Part shown: one piece after another, positions 1-8,348 of the stretch
How positions within the stretch are numbered: the first letter of the stretch is position 1
How the letters are laid out: every line of letters starts with the position of its first letter
NCBI RefSeq assembly: GCF_900142975.1
Contig: NZ_LT670848.1
Coordinates: 1,116,001-1,180,000, forward strand
Source: Salegentibacter salegens
GTDB taxonomy: Bacteria > Bacteroidota > Bacteroidia > Flavobacteriales > Flavobacteriaceae
DNA length: 64,000 nucleotides
Reading direction: 5' to 3'
The notes under the pieces: model-generated
Told to the model about the DNA's origin: nothing
Seen by the model: the letters and a program-made list of their open reading frames with translations, nothing else
Database searches by the model: none
Position numbers and translations under genes: made by a program

Positions 1-295
1 CAGTAATAAGATCAAAAGATTTATCCTGAAAGTTTGTTTCTTCAGCCCGCTGCACAGCATATTGAATATTAGGCCTCTTTACAGCATTTTCTAATTGCTG
101 ATTGCTAATATCGGTAGCTGCTACTTTTTTAAAGAATTTAGCGAGTTCTCCTGCTACCTGGCCGTTTCCGGTTCCGCAATCCCAGGCTGTTCCATTTTCT
201 GTTATTTTTCCTTTTAAAAACTCATATAAAGCCTGCGGATAAGCCGGTCTGTATTTAGCATAAGACGAAGATTGAGTAGAAAAATTATCTTTCAT
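1..295 (-). CDS. Class I SAM-dependent methyltransferase, N-terminal fragment
   Basis: The gene reads leftward from an ATG at 295-293 and runs off the left edge, so only about 98 residues are visible. Residues 38-47 (WDCGTGNGQV) are the glycine-rich SAM-binding motif I of Rossmann-fold methyltransferases. VAATDIS (58-64) supplies the acidic residue that normally contacts the ribose of SAM. The start, with SSSYAKYRPAYP, is typical of the methyltransferase type 11/25 group related to ubiquinone and trans-aconitate methyltransferases. The substrate cannot be told. No signal peptide is seen, so it should be cytoplasmic. It lies just downstream of the lipoprotein gene ending at 391, separated by a terminator, and is probably transcribed on its own. 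Confidence 0.8.
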   Translation of the reverse strand, partial: MKDNFSTQSSSYAKYRPAYPQALYEFLKGKITENGTAWDCGTGNGQVAGELAKFFKKVAATDISNQQLENAVKRPNIQYAVQRAEETNFQDKSFDLIT

Positions 296-335
296 AAAAA
301 ACATATTTCAACTAAAAATATGAAAATTATAAGAC

Positions 336-365
336 AAAAAAAGAGCCGCCTAAAATGGCGACTCT
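336..365 (-). terminator. Rho-independent terminator
   Basis: A nine-base stem (342-350 with 357-365, one wobble) with a six-base loop is followed on the minus strand by a run of T. It lies 25 bases beyond the stop of the lipoprotein gene 391-1062 and separates it from the methyltransferase. Confidence 0.75.
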
Positions 366-390
366 TAGAAACTTAATATTTCTTATTTTC

Positions 391-1062
391 TTATTTGTCT
401 ATTTCAACAGTATCTGGTTCCTGGCTGTAATCTGAAGCATCTACTGCGCCGGGATTGGTACTCATTGTCCCTTCTGTATTTGGCGCATCCATTTCCTCTA
501 TTACATCTGCCGCATTATGAAAGAAATTACGCAGCTTTTCTTTGGCATCATCAGCTTGCATATCTATTTCCTGAAGTTCGGCTTTTAATTCATCTACTTC
601 TTCAGAAAGTTCATTGTAAGAATTTTCCTGAAGCTTTTCCAAGGAAGCAATTGCGGTTTGCAACTGCGCACTCATATTTTCTTTAGAACTACTTAAGGTA
701 TCTCCAATAACTTTAAGTTCTTCATTGGCTTCCATCCCAAAACTCTGGGCTCTCTCTGAAACCGCAGCGGCGAATTTTTGCAAGGCCGTTTCAGGATCAA
801 TTTCCTCCTGCATTTCCTCATATTCATCATCACCATCTACATAAGTGAGATAATCTGCTACCGCGTTGCCTTCGTATGCATAATTAGATAAAGTATCATC
901 TTCTACCTCCATAGTCTGGTCGAATTCTATCTCGGCATCTTCAGCTTTTTTATTGCCATCATTACAGGCAAACAAAACACCGGAGACCATAACAAACAGT
1001 CCGGTCTTCTTTATAAAATTAGGTGTATTTAATGTCATTCTGTGATTTTTTCTAAACTTCAT
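391..1062 (-). CDS. Predicted coiled-coil lipoprotein of unknown function
   Basis: I do not recognise a named family. The 223-residue product has a hydrophobic N-terminal stretch ending in VLFAC (Cys33), a lipobox for export and lipidation. An alternative ATG at 1038 would give a more usual 25-residue signal (Cys25) and may be the true start. The mature part is strongly acidic. Residues about 85-190 are rich in Glu, Lys, Leu and Ala with heptad-like spacing, suggesting a long helical coiled coil. There is no Cys after the lipobox and no catalytic motif. It is transcribed alone, downstream of a 240-base gap that should hold its promoter. A structural periplasmic or envelope role is inference. 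Confidence 0.7.
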   Translation of the reverse strand: MKFRKNHRMTLNTPNFIKKTGLFVMVSGVLFACNDGNKKAEDAEIEFDQTMEVEDDTLSNYAYEGNAVADYLTYVDGDDEYEEMQEEIDPETALQKFAAAVSERAQSFGMEANEELKVIGDTLSSSKENMSAQLQTAIASLEKLQENSYNELSEEVDELKAELQEIDMQADDAKEKLRNFFHNAADVIEEMDAPNTEGTMSTNPGAVDASDYSQEPDTVEIDK

Positions 1063-1303
1063 TTCTCTTCATTTTCAATTGAATATTAAAAATAGAGAAA
1101 TACTCACAGCTTCAGTAAAATCAAGTGATAAACTAATTTTAAAAAAACAGAGGAGTTTATAAGACTTAGTTAAATCTCGAGGGTTTGCAGGTTGAAAGGT
1201 GAAAATCTCTTAAAATAAATTCTTAGAAATCTTCAGCAATTATAAAATTTACAATCTTTAACTATAAGTACAGGCAGTAATTTTACCTGAAAATTATAGA
1301 AAT

Positions 1304-2398
1304 TTACACATTAAATCTAAAGTGCATCACATCGCCATCCTGTACTATATATTCTTTGCCTTCTACTCGCATTTTCCCGGCTTCTTTTACTTTGGCTTCA
1401 CTTCCAAAACTGTCAAAATCAGTATAAGCAATTACCTCGGCACGAATAAATCCTTTTTCAAAATCGGTGTGGATTACTCCTGCGGCTTGGGGCGCTGTAG
1501 AACCCACGGGAATAGTCCAGGCACGAACTTCTTTCACGCCTGCGGTGAAATAAGTTTGTAAATTTAAAAGCTCGTAAGCCCCACGAATCAATTTTGCAGA
1601 ACCAGGTTCTTCCAGCCCAATATCCTGAAGAAACATTTGTCTTTCCTCAAAATCATCAAGCTCGGTAATATCGGCTTCAGTTCCTACGGCAAGCACTAAA
1701 ACTTCAGCGTTTTCTTCTTTTACCGCTTCCCTTACGCGATCTACGTGGGCATTTCCGTCTACAGCTGCACCTTCATCTACATTACAAACATACATTACCG
1801 GTTTATCGGTAATGAATTGAAGTGGTTTTATAAAATCTTTTCTTTCTTCTTCGGTTAAATCTATAGCCCTAACCGATTTTCCGGCTTCAAGACCCTGTTT
1901 TACCTTGCTAAGTGCAGCTTCTTCTTTCTGCGCTTCTTTATTTCCGGTACGGGCGGCACGCTTCACTTTTTCCAACTTCTTCTCAGCGGTCTCCAAATCT
2001 TTAAGCTGAAGTTCCATATCTATGGTTTCCTTGTCCCGAATAGGATCTATAGAACCATCTACGTGTACAATATTATCGTCCTCAAAACAACGCAAAACGT
2101 GCAGAATTGCATCGGTTTCACGAATATTTCCCAGAAACTGGTTTCCCAGGCCTTCACCTTTACTTGCGCCTTTTACAAGGCCTGCAATATCTACGATCTC
2201 TACGGTGGCCGGTTGTACTTTTTCGGGTTTAACCAAACTTTCCAATCGTTGAATGCGGGGATCGGGTACATTAACCACTCCCACATTAGGTTCTATGGTA
2301 CAAAAAGGAAAATTCGCACTCTGGGCTTTTGCGTTAGAGAGGCAATTAAAAAGAGTCGATTTTCCTACGTTTGGTAATCCTACAATTCCGGCTTTCAT
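1304..2398 (-). CDS. ychF: YchF/OLA1-type GTP-binding protein
   Basis: This is the universally conserved Obg-like ATPase/GTPase YchF, which binds ribosomes and affects translation and stress responses. The P-loop GLPNVGKST is at residues 7-15 and the G3 motif DIAGL at 70-74. The base-specificity position reads NVDE rather than NKxD, the feature that shifts this family toward ATP. A central coiled coil and a C-terminal TGS domain (roughly 280-364) follow, ending in [11 protein letters not shown]. The ORF can be extended to 2422 through a TTG, but I chose the ATG at 2398: it matches family starts, and a TAnnTTTG box at 2427-2420 overlaps the longer start. Length, 364 residues, is normal. Confidence 0.97.
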   Translation of the reverse strand: MKAGIVGLPNVGKSTLFNCLSNAKAQSANFPFCTIEPNVGVVNVPDPRIQRLESLVKPEKVQPATVEIVDIAGLVKGASKGEGLGNQFLGNIRETDAILHVLRCFEDDNIVHVDGSIDPIRDKETIDMELQLKDLETAEKKLEKVKRAARTGNKEAQKEEAALSKVKQGLEAGKSVRAIDLTEEERKDFIKPLQFITDKPVMYVCNVDEGAAVDGNAHVDRVREAVKEENAEVLVLAVGTEADITELDDFEERQMFLQDIGLEEPGSAKLIRGAYELLNLQTYFTAGVKEVRAWTIPVGSTAPQAAGVIHTDFEKGFIRAEVIAYTDFDSFGSEAKVKEAGKMRVEGKEYIVQDGDVMHFRFNV

Positions 2399-2419
2399 AG
2401 TAATGATTTTTTGCGGCTG

Positions 2420-2427
2420 CAAATGTA
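2420..2427 (-). promoter_or_regulatory. -7 box of ychF promoter
   Basis: On the minus strand this reads TACATTTG, the Bacteroidota TAnnTTTG -7 element, 22 bases upstream of the chosen ychF ATG. No clear -33 TTG is seen at the expected distance. Confidence 0.5.
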
Positions 2428-2630
2428 CATATTTTCTACTGTAGCGACTAATTTCTTTTTATTTAGCATTAGCCATTCAACTTAAAAAATCTTTATTTCC
2501 ATAATGGCGACATTATTAGTATGTTTATTGCTGTTATATGTTGAAAGGTTTCAGAAGAAATTCCCTGTAAAATTATAATTACATCAATTTTCTTTCTGAA
2601 TTATGTCGAATTTAAATACCTCAAATTGCT

Positions 2631-3566
2631 ATGAAAAAAATTCAAATTTCCTTACTGGTGCTTTTATTAAGCCTTACCGGATGTTATTCTGACAGAGACG
2701 ATTTAAATCCTGGTGGTAACAACCCCGCCATTCCCGAAATTCCGCAAGAAACCGAGAATCAGTTTATTTCTGAAGATGGTGAAATATATTCTACCGGACT
2801 TGAATGTTCAGGTACAGGAGAATATAATATAGATACTGAAAATCTACTGGAAGGACTGGTTGTCCCTGATACTTTCCCTGCTGCTTTTGATCTTTCTGAA
2901 AATCTTCCCCCGGTAGGCGATCAGGGTGCCCTGGGATCTTGTGTTTCCTGGGCTACGAGTTATTATATGAAATCCTATCAGGAAAAAATTGAATCTGGAT
3001 TACCATATTCCGAAGCAAATATTTTTAGTCCGTCTTACACCTATAATCAACTCACCACCGATGAGTGCGGTGGAACTTCAATTCCAGAAACTTTGGCACT
3101 AATAGAAGAACAGGGAGTTGCGGCCCTGGAACTTTTCCCTTACACCGAAAATGAATGCGAATCTCAACCCGGGGAAGTTGCTATTGAAGCTGCAGCAGAA
3201 GCAAGAATATCTGATTTTAAAAGTTTAAGCGGAGAAAATATACTTGCTGAAATGAAAACACTACTCACTCAGCAACAACCCATAATTATAGGCGCTGTAC
3301 TTTCCCCTGAGTTTGGAAAAACCGATAGTTTTGGTTTAAGTTCGTATAGAGAACACGCAGTCAATTATGAAGATGTGACCTGCCACGCTATGCTTGTGGT
3401 TGGCTTTAATGATGAATTTAATGCATTTAAAGTAGTGAACTCCTGGGGAGAAAGCTGGGGCGATAATGGTTTTGTCTGGATAGATTACAAGGCTTTTGAA
3501 AATATTAGTGATGAAAATTCTTCATTTAGAGTTATTAACCAGGCTTATGTAGCCTACGATCTATAA
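2631..3566 (+). CDS. Papain-like (C1 family) cysteine peptidase lipoprotein
   Basis: The signal MKKIQISLLVLLLSLTGC places a lipidated Cys at residue 18, so the enzyme should sit in the envelope or on the cell surface. The catalytic set of the C1 papain fold is intact: Gln98 in GDQGALGSC (oxyanion hole), nucleophile Cys104, His252 in CHAMLVVGF, and Asn270 in VVNSWGESWG. The acidic segment 20-75 is a linker or short pro-region; a classical inhibitory propeptide is not obvious. Two extra cysteines (146 and 175) may form a disulfide. It stands alone, divergent from ychF, and is followed by a dispersed repeat. The substrate is unknown; peptide scavenging or processing of surface proteins are both possible. 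Confidence 0.88.
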   Translation: MKKIQISLLVLLLSLTGCYSDRDDLNPGGNNPAIPEIPQETENQFISEDGEIYSTGLECSGTGEYNIDTENLLEGLVVPDTFPAAFDLSENLPPVGDQGALGSCVSWATSYYMKSYQEKIESGLPYSEANIFSPSYTYNQLTTDECGGTSIPETLALIEEQGVAALELFPYTENECESQPGEVAIEAAAEARISDFKSLSGENILAEMKTLLTQQQPIIIGAVLSPEFGKTDSFGLSSYREHAVNYEDVTCHAMLVVGFNDEFNAFKVVNSWGESWGDNGFVWIDYKAFENISDENSSFRVINQAYVAYDL

Positions 3567-3612
3567 AACTTATATGATTTCGAGAAAAGATGATATATAA
3601 ATTTCTTAAAAT

Positions 3613-3698
3613 CGTCATCCTGAATTTATTTCAGGATCTAAAAGTTGATAATCAAAACAAGTTAGAAGCTGAAACAAGTTCAGCTTGACGAAACTAGA
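3613..3698 (+). repeat. Cloverleaf intergenic repeat, copy A
   Basis: The copy starts CGTCATCCTGAA and ends TTCAGCTTGACG. CGTCA (3613-3617) pairs with TGACG (3686-3690). Inside are hairpin 1 (ATCCTGAA/TTCAGGAT), a small middle hairpin (TTGA/TCAA) and hairpin 3 (AAGCTGAA/TTCAGCTT). Related copies lie at 29616, 35406, 42135, 47025 and 51493. It fills the gap between the C1 peptidase and recQ. Confidence 0.85.
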
Positions 3699-3762
3699 CT
3701 TTCAATCGAGGTTAACCGTGATATTAAAAGTAAGTGATTTCCATATTTCTTCTGAGCATTTG

Positions 3763-3792
3763 TTTGCTAATTATTAGTTTAAACTAACTTTG
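3763..3792 (+). promoter_or_regulatory. recQ promoter
   Basis: TTTG (3763-3766), an 18-base spacer and TAACTTTG (3785-3792) match the Bacteroidota -33/-7 consensus. The -7 box ends only five bases before the recQ ATG, so the transcript should be leaderless or nearly so. Confidence 0.65.
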
Positions 3793-3797
3793 CTACT

Positions 3798-5915
3798 ATG
3801 GAAAATACCCGGGTTTTACATACACTTAAAGAATATTTTGGATTTGATAGTTTTAGACCGCTTCAAAAAAAGATCATCGATTCGGTTTTTGAAGGAAAAG
3901 ACAACCTGGTGATTATGCCCACCGGTGGCGGAAAATCTATTTGCTACCAGCTTCCTGCTATTTTACTTCCTGAAATTACCCTGGTGATTTCACCGCTTAT
4001 CGCCTTGATGAAAGACCAGGTAGACGGACTTACCGCTAATGGTGTTCCTGCAGCATTTTTAAATAGTAGCCAGACTGAAAGCCAGCAACAGGAAATCTTT
4101 AAAAAAATTGATTCCAAAGAATTAAAACTGCTTTACGTTGCTCCAGAAAGTTTACAGTTTGTAGACCGTTTTATGAGCGATGGCAAAATAAGTTTGATCG
4201 CCGTAGATGAGGCGCATTGTATCTCCAGCTGGGGGCACGATTTTAGACCGGCGTATACGCAATTGGGCTATTTAAAAAACCGCTTCCCCAATACCCCAAT
4301 GATCGCGCTAACCGCTACAGCCGATAAAGCTACACGAGAAGATATTTGCCGACAATTAAATATTCCAAACGCCGAAAAACACATCGCTTCTTTTGATAGA
4401 AAGAACCTTATCCTGGACGTTCGCCCGGGAATTAAGCGTTTTGAACAAATCACCAACTTTGTAAAAACCCGAAAAAAAGAAAGCGGAATTATCTATTGCC
4501 TAAGCCGAAAAAACACCGAGGAAATTGCTGCAAAGCTACAACGTAAAGGTTTTGAAGCTGAAGCTTATCACGCCGGTTTACCTGCGGAAAAGCGTATTGA
4601 AATTCAGGATAATTTTATCAACGATAATTCAAAAATTATTTGTGCAACCATCGCTTTTGGGATGGGTATCGATAAATCAAACATTCGCTGGGTAATTCAT
4701 TATAATATGCCCAAGAACCTGGAAGGCTATTACCAGGAAATTGGTCGTGCCGGGCGTGACGGTCTTCCTTCCGATACTATGCTTTTTCATAGTTATGCCG
4801 ATGTTGTGCAGTTGCAAAAATTCGCTTCCAATTCTGGAAACGAAGAAGTACAGCTTGCAAAACTGGACCGGATGAAACAATATTCTGAAGCCTTAAGTTG
4901 CCGTAGAAAAATTCTACTGAGCTATTTTGGCGAATTAAAACAGGAAGATTGTGGCAACTGTGATATTTGTAAGAATCCGCCACAGTTTTTTGACGGAACT
5001 GTGATCGCTCAAAAAGCGCTCTCGTGTATTTTCAGGCTAAAAGAAAACGAACCAATCACTGTTTTAATAGACGTTTTACGAGGTTCACAGAATGAAGCTG
5101 TTTTTAGTAAGAATTATCAGGAGATAAAAACCTTTGGAATTGGAAAAGATATTTCCTGGCATCACTGGCAGCAATATATTATTCAGCTTATCAATCTTGG
5201 GTATGTAGAAATAGCTTTTCACCGGGGCAATAATTTACAACTCACCGCATTGGCAAAAAACGTACTTTTTGAAGGCGAAAAAGTACAGCTTGCTGAAGTA
5301 CCAGACCGTAAAAAACTGAAGCGCCGGGAAGAAACAGAAGTTTCAGAAAAAACTTCAGATAATTCCCTTTTTGAAAAACTAAGGCAGTTACGTTTAAAAA
5401 TTGCTCGTGAAGAAGAAATTCCCGCTTACCTCATCTTTAACGATGCCACTTTAAAAGAAATGGAAAAATCCCGCCCTATGACCGATGATGAATTCCTTCA
5501 AATTAATGGCGTGGGAAGACAAAAAATGCAGGATTACGGGTACGATTTTATAAAGGAAATCATCGCTTTTAGTAAAAAAAAACGCAGCACTAAAAAACGT
5601 AAAAAAGCAAATACGTACAAAGCAACCCTGCATTTATTAAATGAAGGTTTAAGCCTGGAAGAAATTGCCAAAAAACGAGAGCTTGCGACTACCACAGTTT
5701 ATTCGCATTTAGCAAAATTATATGCCGAAAATGAAGCAGTAGATCCTATGAAATATATTTCTAAAGCTGATTTTAAAGCAATTGAAAAGGCAAAAGCTGA
5801 ACTTAAAAATCCCGAAGGTCTAAAACCATATTTCGAACATTTTGAAGAAGCAATAGATTATGGCACAATCAGACTCGCTTTAGCGGTTTTAGAAAAAGAA
5901 GAAGCAGAGGTTTAA
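3798..5915 (+). CDS. recQ: ATP-dependent DNA helicase RecQ
   Basis: RecQ is a 3'-5' superfamily 2 helicase acting in recombination and replication-fork repair. Walker A PTGGGKS is at residues 41-47, DEAH at 137-140, and motif VI QEIGRAGRDG at 313-322. The RecQ-Ct zinc site is formed by Cys368, Cys385, Cys388 and Cys391. An HRDC domain follows at about 525-595. After a very basic linker (near 596-608) comes a C-terminal helix-turn-helix-like segment (LSLEEIAKKRELATTTVYSHL) of the kind found in long RecQ proteins. At 705 residues it is longer than E. coli RecQ (about 610) because of this extra domain. Its stop overlaps the stop of convergent truA by four bases, and no terminator lies between them. 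Confidence 0.97.
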   Translation: MENTRVLHTLKEYFGFDSFRPLQKKIIDSVFEGKDNLVIMPTGGGKSICYQLPAILLPEITLVISPLIALMKDQVDGLTANGVPAAFLNSSQTESQQQEIFKKIDSKELKLLYVAPESLQFVDRFMSDGKISLIAVDEAHCISSWGHDFRPAYTQLGYLKNRFPNTPMIALTATADKATREDICRQLNIPNAEKHIASFDRKNLILDVRPGIKRFEQITNFVKTRKKESGIIYCLSRKNTEEIAAKLQRKGFEAEAYHAGLPAEKRIEIQDNFINDNSKIICATIAFGMGIDKSNIRWVIHYNMPKNLEGYYQEIGRAGRDGLPSDTMLFHSYADVVQLQKFASNSGNEEVQLAKLDRMKQYSEALSCRRKILLSYFGELKQEDCGNCDICKNPPQFFDGTVIAQKALSCIFRLKENEPITVLIDVLRGSQNEAVFSKNYQEIKTFGIGKDISWHHWQQYIIQLINLGYVEIAFHRGNNLQLTALAKNVLFEGEKVQLAEVPDRKKLKRREETEVSEKTSDNSLFEKLRQLRLKIAREEEIPAYLIFNDATLKEMEKSRPMTDDEFLQINGVGRQKMQDYGYDFIKEIIAFSKKKRSTKKRKKANTYKATLHLLNEGLSLEEIAKKRELATTTVYSHLAKLYAENEAVDPMKYISKADFKAIEKAKAELKNPEGLKPYFEHFEEAIDYGTIRLALAVLEKEEAEV

Positions 5916-6703
5916 AAATCTTCCAGCCCAATTTTATTTAAAAGCAATCCTGAAGCCGGTACTATATAATCCATTTGCATTTCTACACCAACTTTTAAGC
6001 TGTTTTCAATATCTTCTAAGCTCAATTCCCCTTTGCCAAGCTGCAGTAAAGCGCCCATCATTAACCTAACCTGGTGTCTTAGGAATCCGGCGCTGTGAAT
6101 ATGAAAAATATAAGATTTTTCAGGGAAAAAACTGGCGGTTATTTCGGTATTCTCTACTAATTCCGATTTTATAATTTCCCTTTCAAAAGTGCTGTTTTCT
6201 GAAACCCGCACACAGTAATTCCTAAATTGGTGTTTTCCTTCAAAAAGTTTTGCTCCTTTTTTCATCAATTCAATATCAAGATCAAATTGAAAATTAGCCA
6301 TTAAAGGCGCGCAAAAAGGATGGTTTTTGTCCCCGAAACTAAATAAATAGGCATACTCCTTAAGTTTTGGATGCTGAATGATATTAAATTTCGAATCTAC
6401 TTCAGTTATAGAAAGTGCTCTTATATCCTGGGGTAAATTCAGATTAAATTCCTTTAAAAATTCTTCAAAATCTGAAAGCGGTTTATAATCTAAAAACAAC
6501 TCAAACGCCGATTCCTGCGCTGAAACCATAGCATCTGTTCTACTGGTTCCTAAAATTTTAAACTTTTCAGCAGGCATCACATATCGCAGAGTTTTTGTGA
6601 TTAACTCTTCTACCGTTTTTACATTGGGCTGTTTTTGCCAGCCGTGTAAACGGTAACCTAAATACTGAATTTTAATAAGGTAAAAATAGCGTTTGGGTTG
6701 CAA
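5912..6703 (-). CDS. truA: TruA-family tRNA pseudouridine synthase, divergent
   Basis: The TruA fold is visible: YLGYRLHGWQKQPN at the N-terminus, the catalytic motif TSRTDAMVSA with nucleophile Asp57, and FLRHQVRLMMGAL near the C-terminus. TruA converts U38-40 in the tRNA anticodon arm to pseudouridine. The sequence departs from the usual GRTDxGVHA and GFLYHMVR motifs, so it may be a paralogue with another target; no second truA is in the window. The start is a TTG at 6703: an in-frame stop lies two codons upstream and the next in-frame ATG would delete the N-terminal domain. At 263 residues the length is normal. It probably forms a minus-strand unit with the acyltransferase upstream (33-base gap). 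Confidence 0.85.
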   Translation of the reverse strand: MQPKRYFYLIKIQYLGYRLHGWQKQPNVKTVEELITKTLRYVMPAEKFKILGTSRTDAMVSAQESAFELFLDYKPLSDFEEFLKEFNLNLPQDIRALSITEVDSKFNIIQHPKLKEYAYLFSFGDKNHPFCAPLMANFQFDLDIELMKKGAKLFEGKHQFRNYCVRVSENSTFEREIIKSELVENTEITASFFPEKSYIFHIHSAGFLRHQVRLMMGALLQLGKGELSLEDIENSLKVGVEMQMDYIVPASGLLLNKIGLEDF

Positions 6704-6735
6704 ATTTTAATTTTTCAGGGTTGTGGTAATTACTT

Positions 6736-7533
6736 CTAATATTCCCTTTTCTTGTTTAATTCTTCCATTTCCTTAATCGCTTCAGAAGGAATAACCTTGA
6801 GGAAAGAAGAGTGCTGCTCAATGGCATATTCGAGTTTATTTACAATATCTTCTATAGACTCATTTTCATAATCTATTTCAAGCGGTTCCTTAACCTGCAT
6901 AGTTTGTAAAATACCGCGCTTCTTGATCCTAATCCCTTTTTTATCAAAAGAGCGTCTAAATCCGTCTATCACAATAGGAATCACAATAGGTTTATATTGC
7001 TTTATAATATGCGCCGTTCCTTTTCTAATGGGTTTAAAAGGTTTGGTAGTTCCCTGGGGGAAAGTTATTACCCAGCCGTCTTCCAGGGCCATTCCAATAT
7101 TCTTTGTATCGTCTGGATTTACTTTTCGTTCAACTTCTTCGCCTTTTGCACGCCAGGTCCTTTCTACGCTAACGGCTCCCGCGTAAGCCATAATTCTATA
7201 AATCAATCCGGCATTCATCGTTTCTTTGGCCGCTACATAATATATATTAAGTTTTGGCTGCCAGATATAACCTACGTTTTTAATGGAATCTACCCTTCCG
7301 CTTAAGCTTGCGTTAAAAACGTGAAACATGGCGGTAACATCGGCAAAATAGGTTTGATGATTGGAAACAAAAAGTACATTATTATCGGGAAGGTTTTTAA
7401 TGATATCTGAGCCTTCAATACTAAGTTCATTATAGCCGCGATAACGGCGGTGGCTAAGTAATCCGAAGATACGGATAAGCCACTTTTTCAGAAATAAAAA
7501 ATGTCCAAATGGATTTCTTTTAAATAATCCCAT
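6736..7533 (-). CDS. Lysophospholipid acyltransferase (PlsC-like)
   Basis: The protein belongs to the LPLAT/PlsC superfamily, which transfers acyl groups from acyl-ACP or acyl-CoA to lysophospholipids at the inner membrane. Block I reads NHQTYFAD (His59...Asp65), five residues between His and Asp instead of the usual four. Block III reads FPQGT (158-162) instead of FPEGT. Similar variants are, from memory, common in Flavobacteriaceae, so it is likely an active subgroup. The N-terminus (residues 10-25) is hydrophobic and basic, suiting membrane attachment. It is upstream of truA on the same strand. It could be the 1-acylglycerol-3-phosphate acyltransferase or act on ornithine or other lipids. 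Confidence 0.85.
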   Translation of the reverse strand: MGLFKRNPFGHFLFLKKWLIRIFGLLSHRRYRGYNELSIEGSDIIKNLPDNNVLFVSNHQTYFADVTAMFHVFNASLSGRVDSIKNVGYIWQPKLNIYYVAAKETMNAGLIYRIMAYAGAVSVERTWRAKGEEVERKVNPDDTKNIGMALEDGWVITFPQGTTKPFKPIRKGTAHIIKQYKPIVIPIVIDGFRRSFDKKGIRIKKRGILQTMQVKEPLEIDYENESIEDIVNKLEYAIEQHSSFLKVIPSEAIKEMEELNKKREY

Positions 7534-7635
7534 AGTTTAAATTTCAGTTCTTACTTCCCTGTATACTTGCAGTTCGATTAGATTAGGAAACCAGCCCACG
7601 GAACCTAATCGAAAAATATAATTTAATTTTGAAAC

Positions 7636-7686
7636 AAGCCGGGCACTATTTAAATCTCGATTCTCGAGTAAAAATTAAGCCGGGCA
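7636..7686. repeat. Direct repeats flanking a shared intergenic motif
   Basis: Two exact copies of AAGCCGGGCA (7636-7645 and 7677-7686) flank a 30-base block (7648-7677) that recurs with three mismatches and a two-base gap at 62228-62259. The block contains CTCGATTCTCGAG, a partial palindrome. Both copies are intergenic. Function is unknown; it may be a second dispersed element. Confidence 0.5.
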
Positions 7687-7706
7687 AATATAGTAATTCT
7701 TAGTTT

Positions 7707-8348
7707 TTAAAAGCTTTTTCTAAAAATTTCCCGAATCTCACTCAGCATCATTCCCGTAGCTCCCCAAACAATTTGTTCGTTTAATCTAAATGCAGGAACA
7801 ATCATATTACTTGAGTAACTTGTGCTCAACTCCTGTTTTACAAAATTAGAATGATCTAAAAAATGATCTAAATCTACCTCTAAAATGCGCTCTACTTCGC
7901 TTTCCTGCGGAACCAAATTCGGAGTTTTTTCCAGCAAACCTAAATAAGGTTGCACCCAGAAATTACTTGGCGGGATATACAAGCGGGTAAGCGCTCTTAT
8001 TACTTCAATATTATTCCTGGGAATTCCTACTTCCTCTTCAGTTTCGCGTAAAGCGGTTTGTTGCAGGTTCTCGTCTTCAGGCTCTACGCGGCCACCCGGA
8101 AATCCTATTTGATTAGAATGAACGCCTTTATAAGTTTTTCTTAGAATTAAAACCAGGTGGGTTTTCCCAAAATTATCGGGATAAAATACAGCCATAACCC
8201 CTGCTTTATTAGGCTTAAGACTGTCAATATCAAGATTTCTCATCTCCTCAATGCGGTTGCCTGGCACTAATTTATGATGCGCCTTTTCTCCCGGAAGGAC
8301 AATTTTTTTTAATTTTGGTATCCTATCTTTAAAATCCTGAAAATCCAT
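7707..8348 (-). CDS. Nudix hydrolase, CoA pyrophosphatase-like
   Basis: The Nudix box GX5EX7REXXEEXGI is complete at residues 86-108 (GRVEPEDENLQQTALRETEEEVGI), giving a Mg-dependent nucleoside diphosphate-linked hydrolase. The segment just before it (GVHSNQIGFPGG) and the overall length (213 residues) match the NudL/CoA diphosphatase group, which cleaves CoA and its derivatives to phosphopantetheine and 3',5'-ADP. No signal peptide is present. The ATG (8348-8346) overlaps the ATG of the divergent cyclophilin gene by two bases, so the promoter for each must lie inside the other gene. Substrate assignment is from family resemblance only. Confidence 0.88.
   Translation of the reverse strand: MDFQDFKDRIPKLKKIVLPGEKAHHKLVPGNRIEEMRNLDIDSLKPNKAGVMAVFYPDNFGKTHLVLILRKTYKGVHSNQIGFPGGRVEPEDENLQQTALRETEEEVGIPRNNIEVIRALTRLYIPPSNFWVQPYLGLLEKTPNLVPQESEVERILEVDLDHFLDHSNFVKQELSTSYSSNMIVPAFRLNEQIVWGATGMMLSEIREIFRKSF

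Noticed and set aside
3613-3698. Cloverleaf repeat as a tRNA gene
   Set aside because: The fold lacks T-loop and D-loop consensus bases, an anticodon stem of normal size and a 3' CCA-like acceptor.
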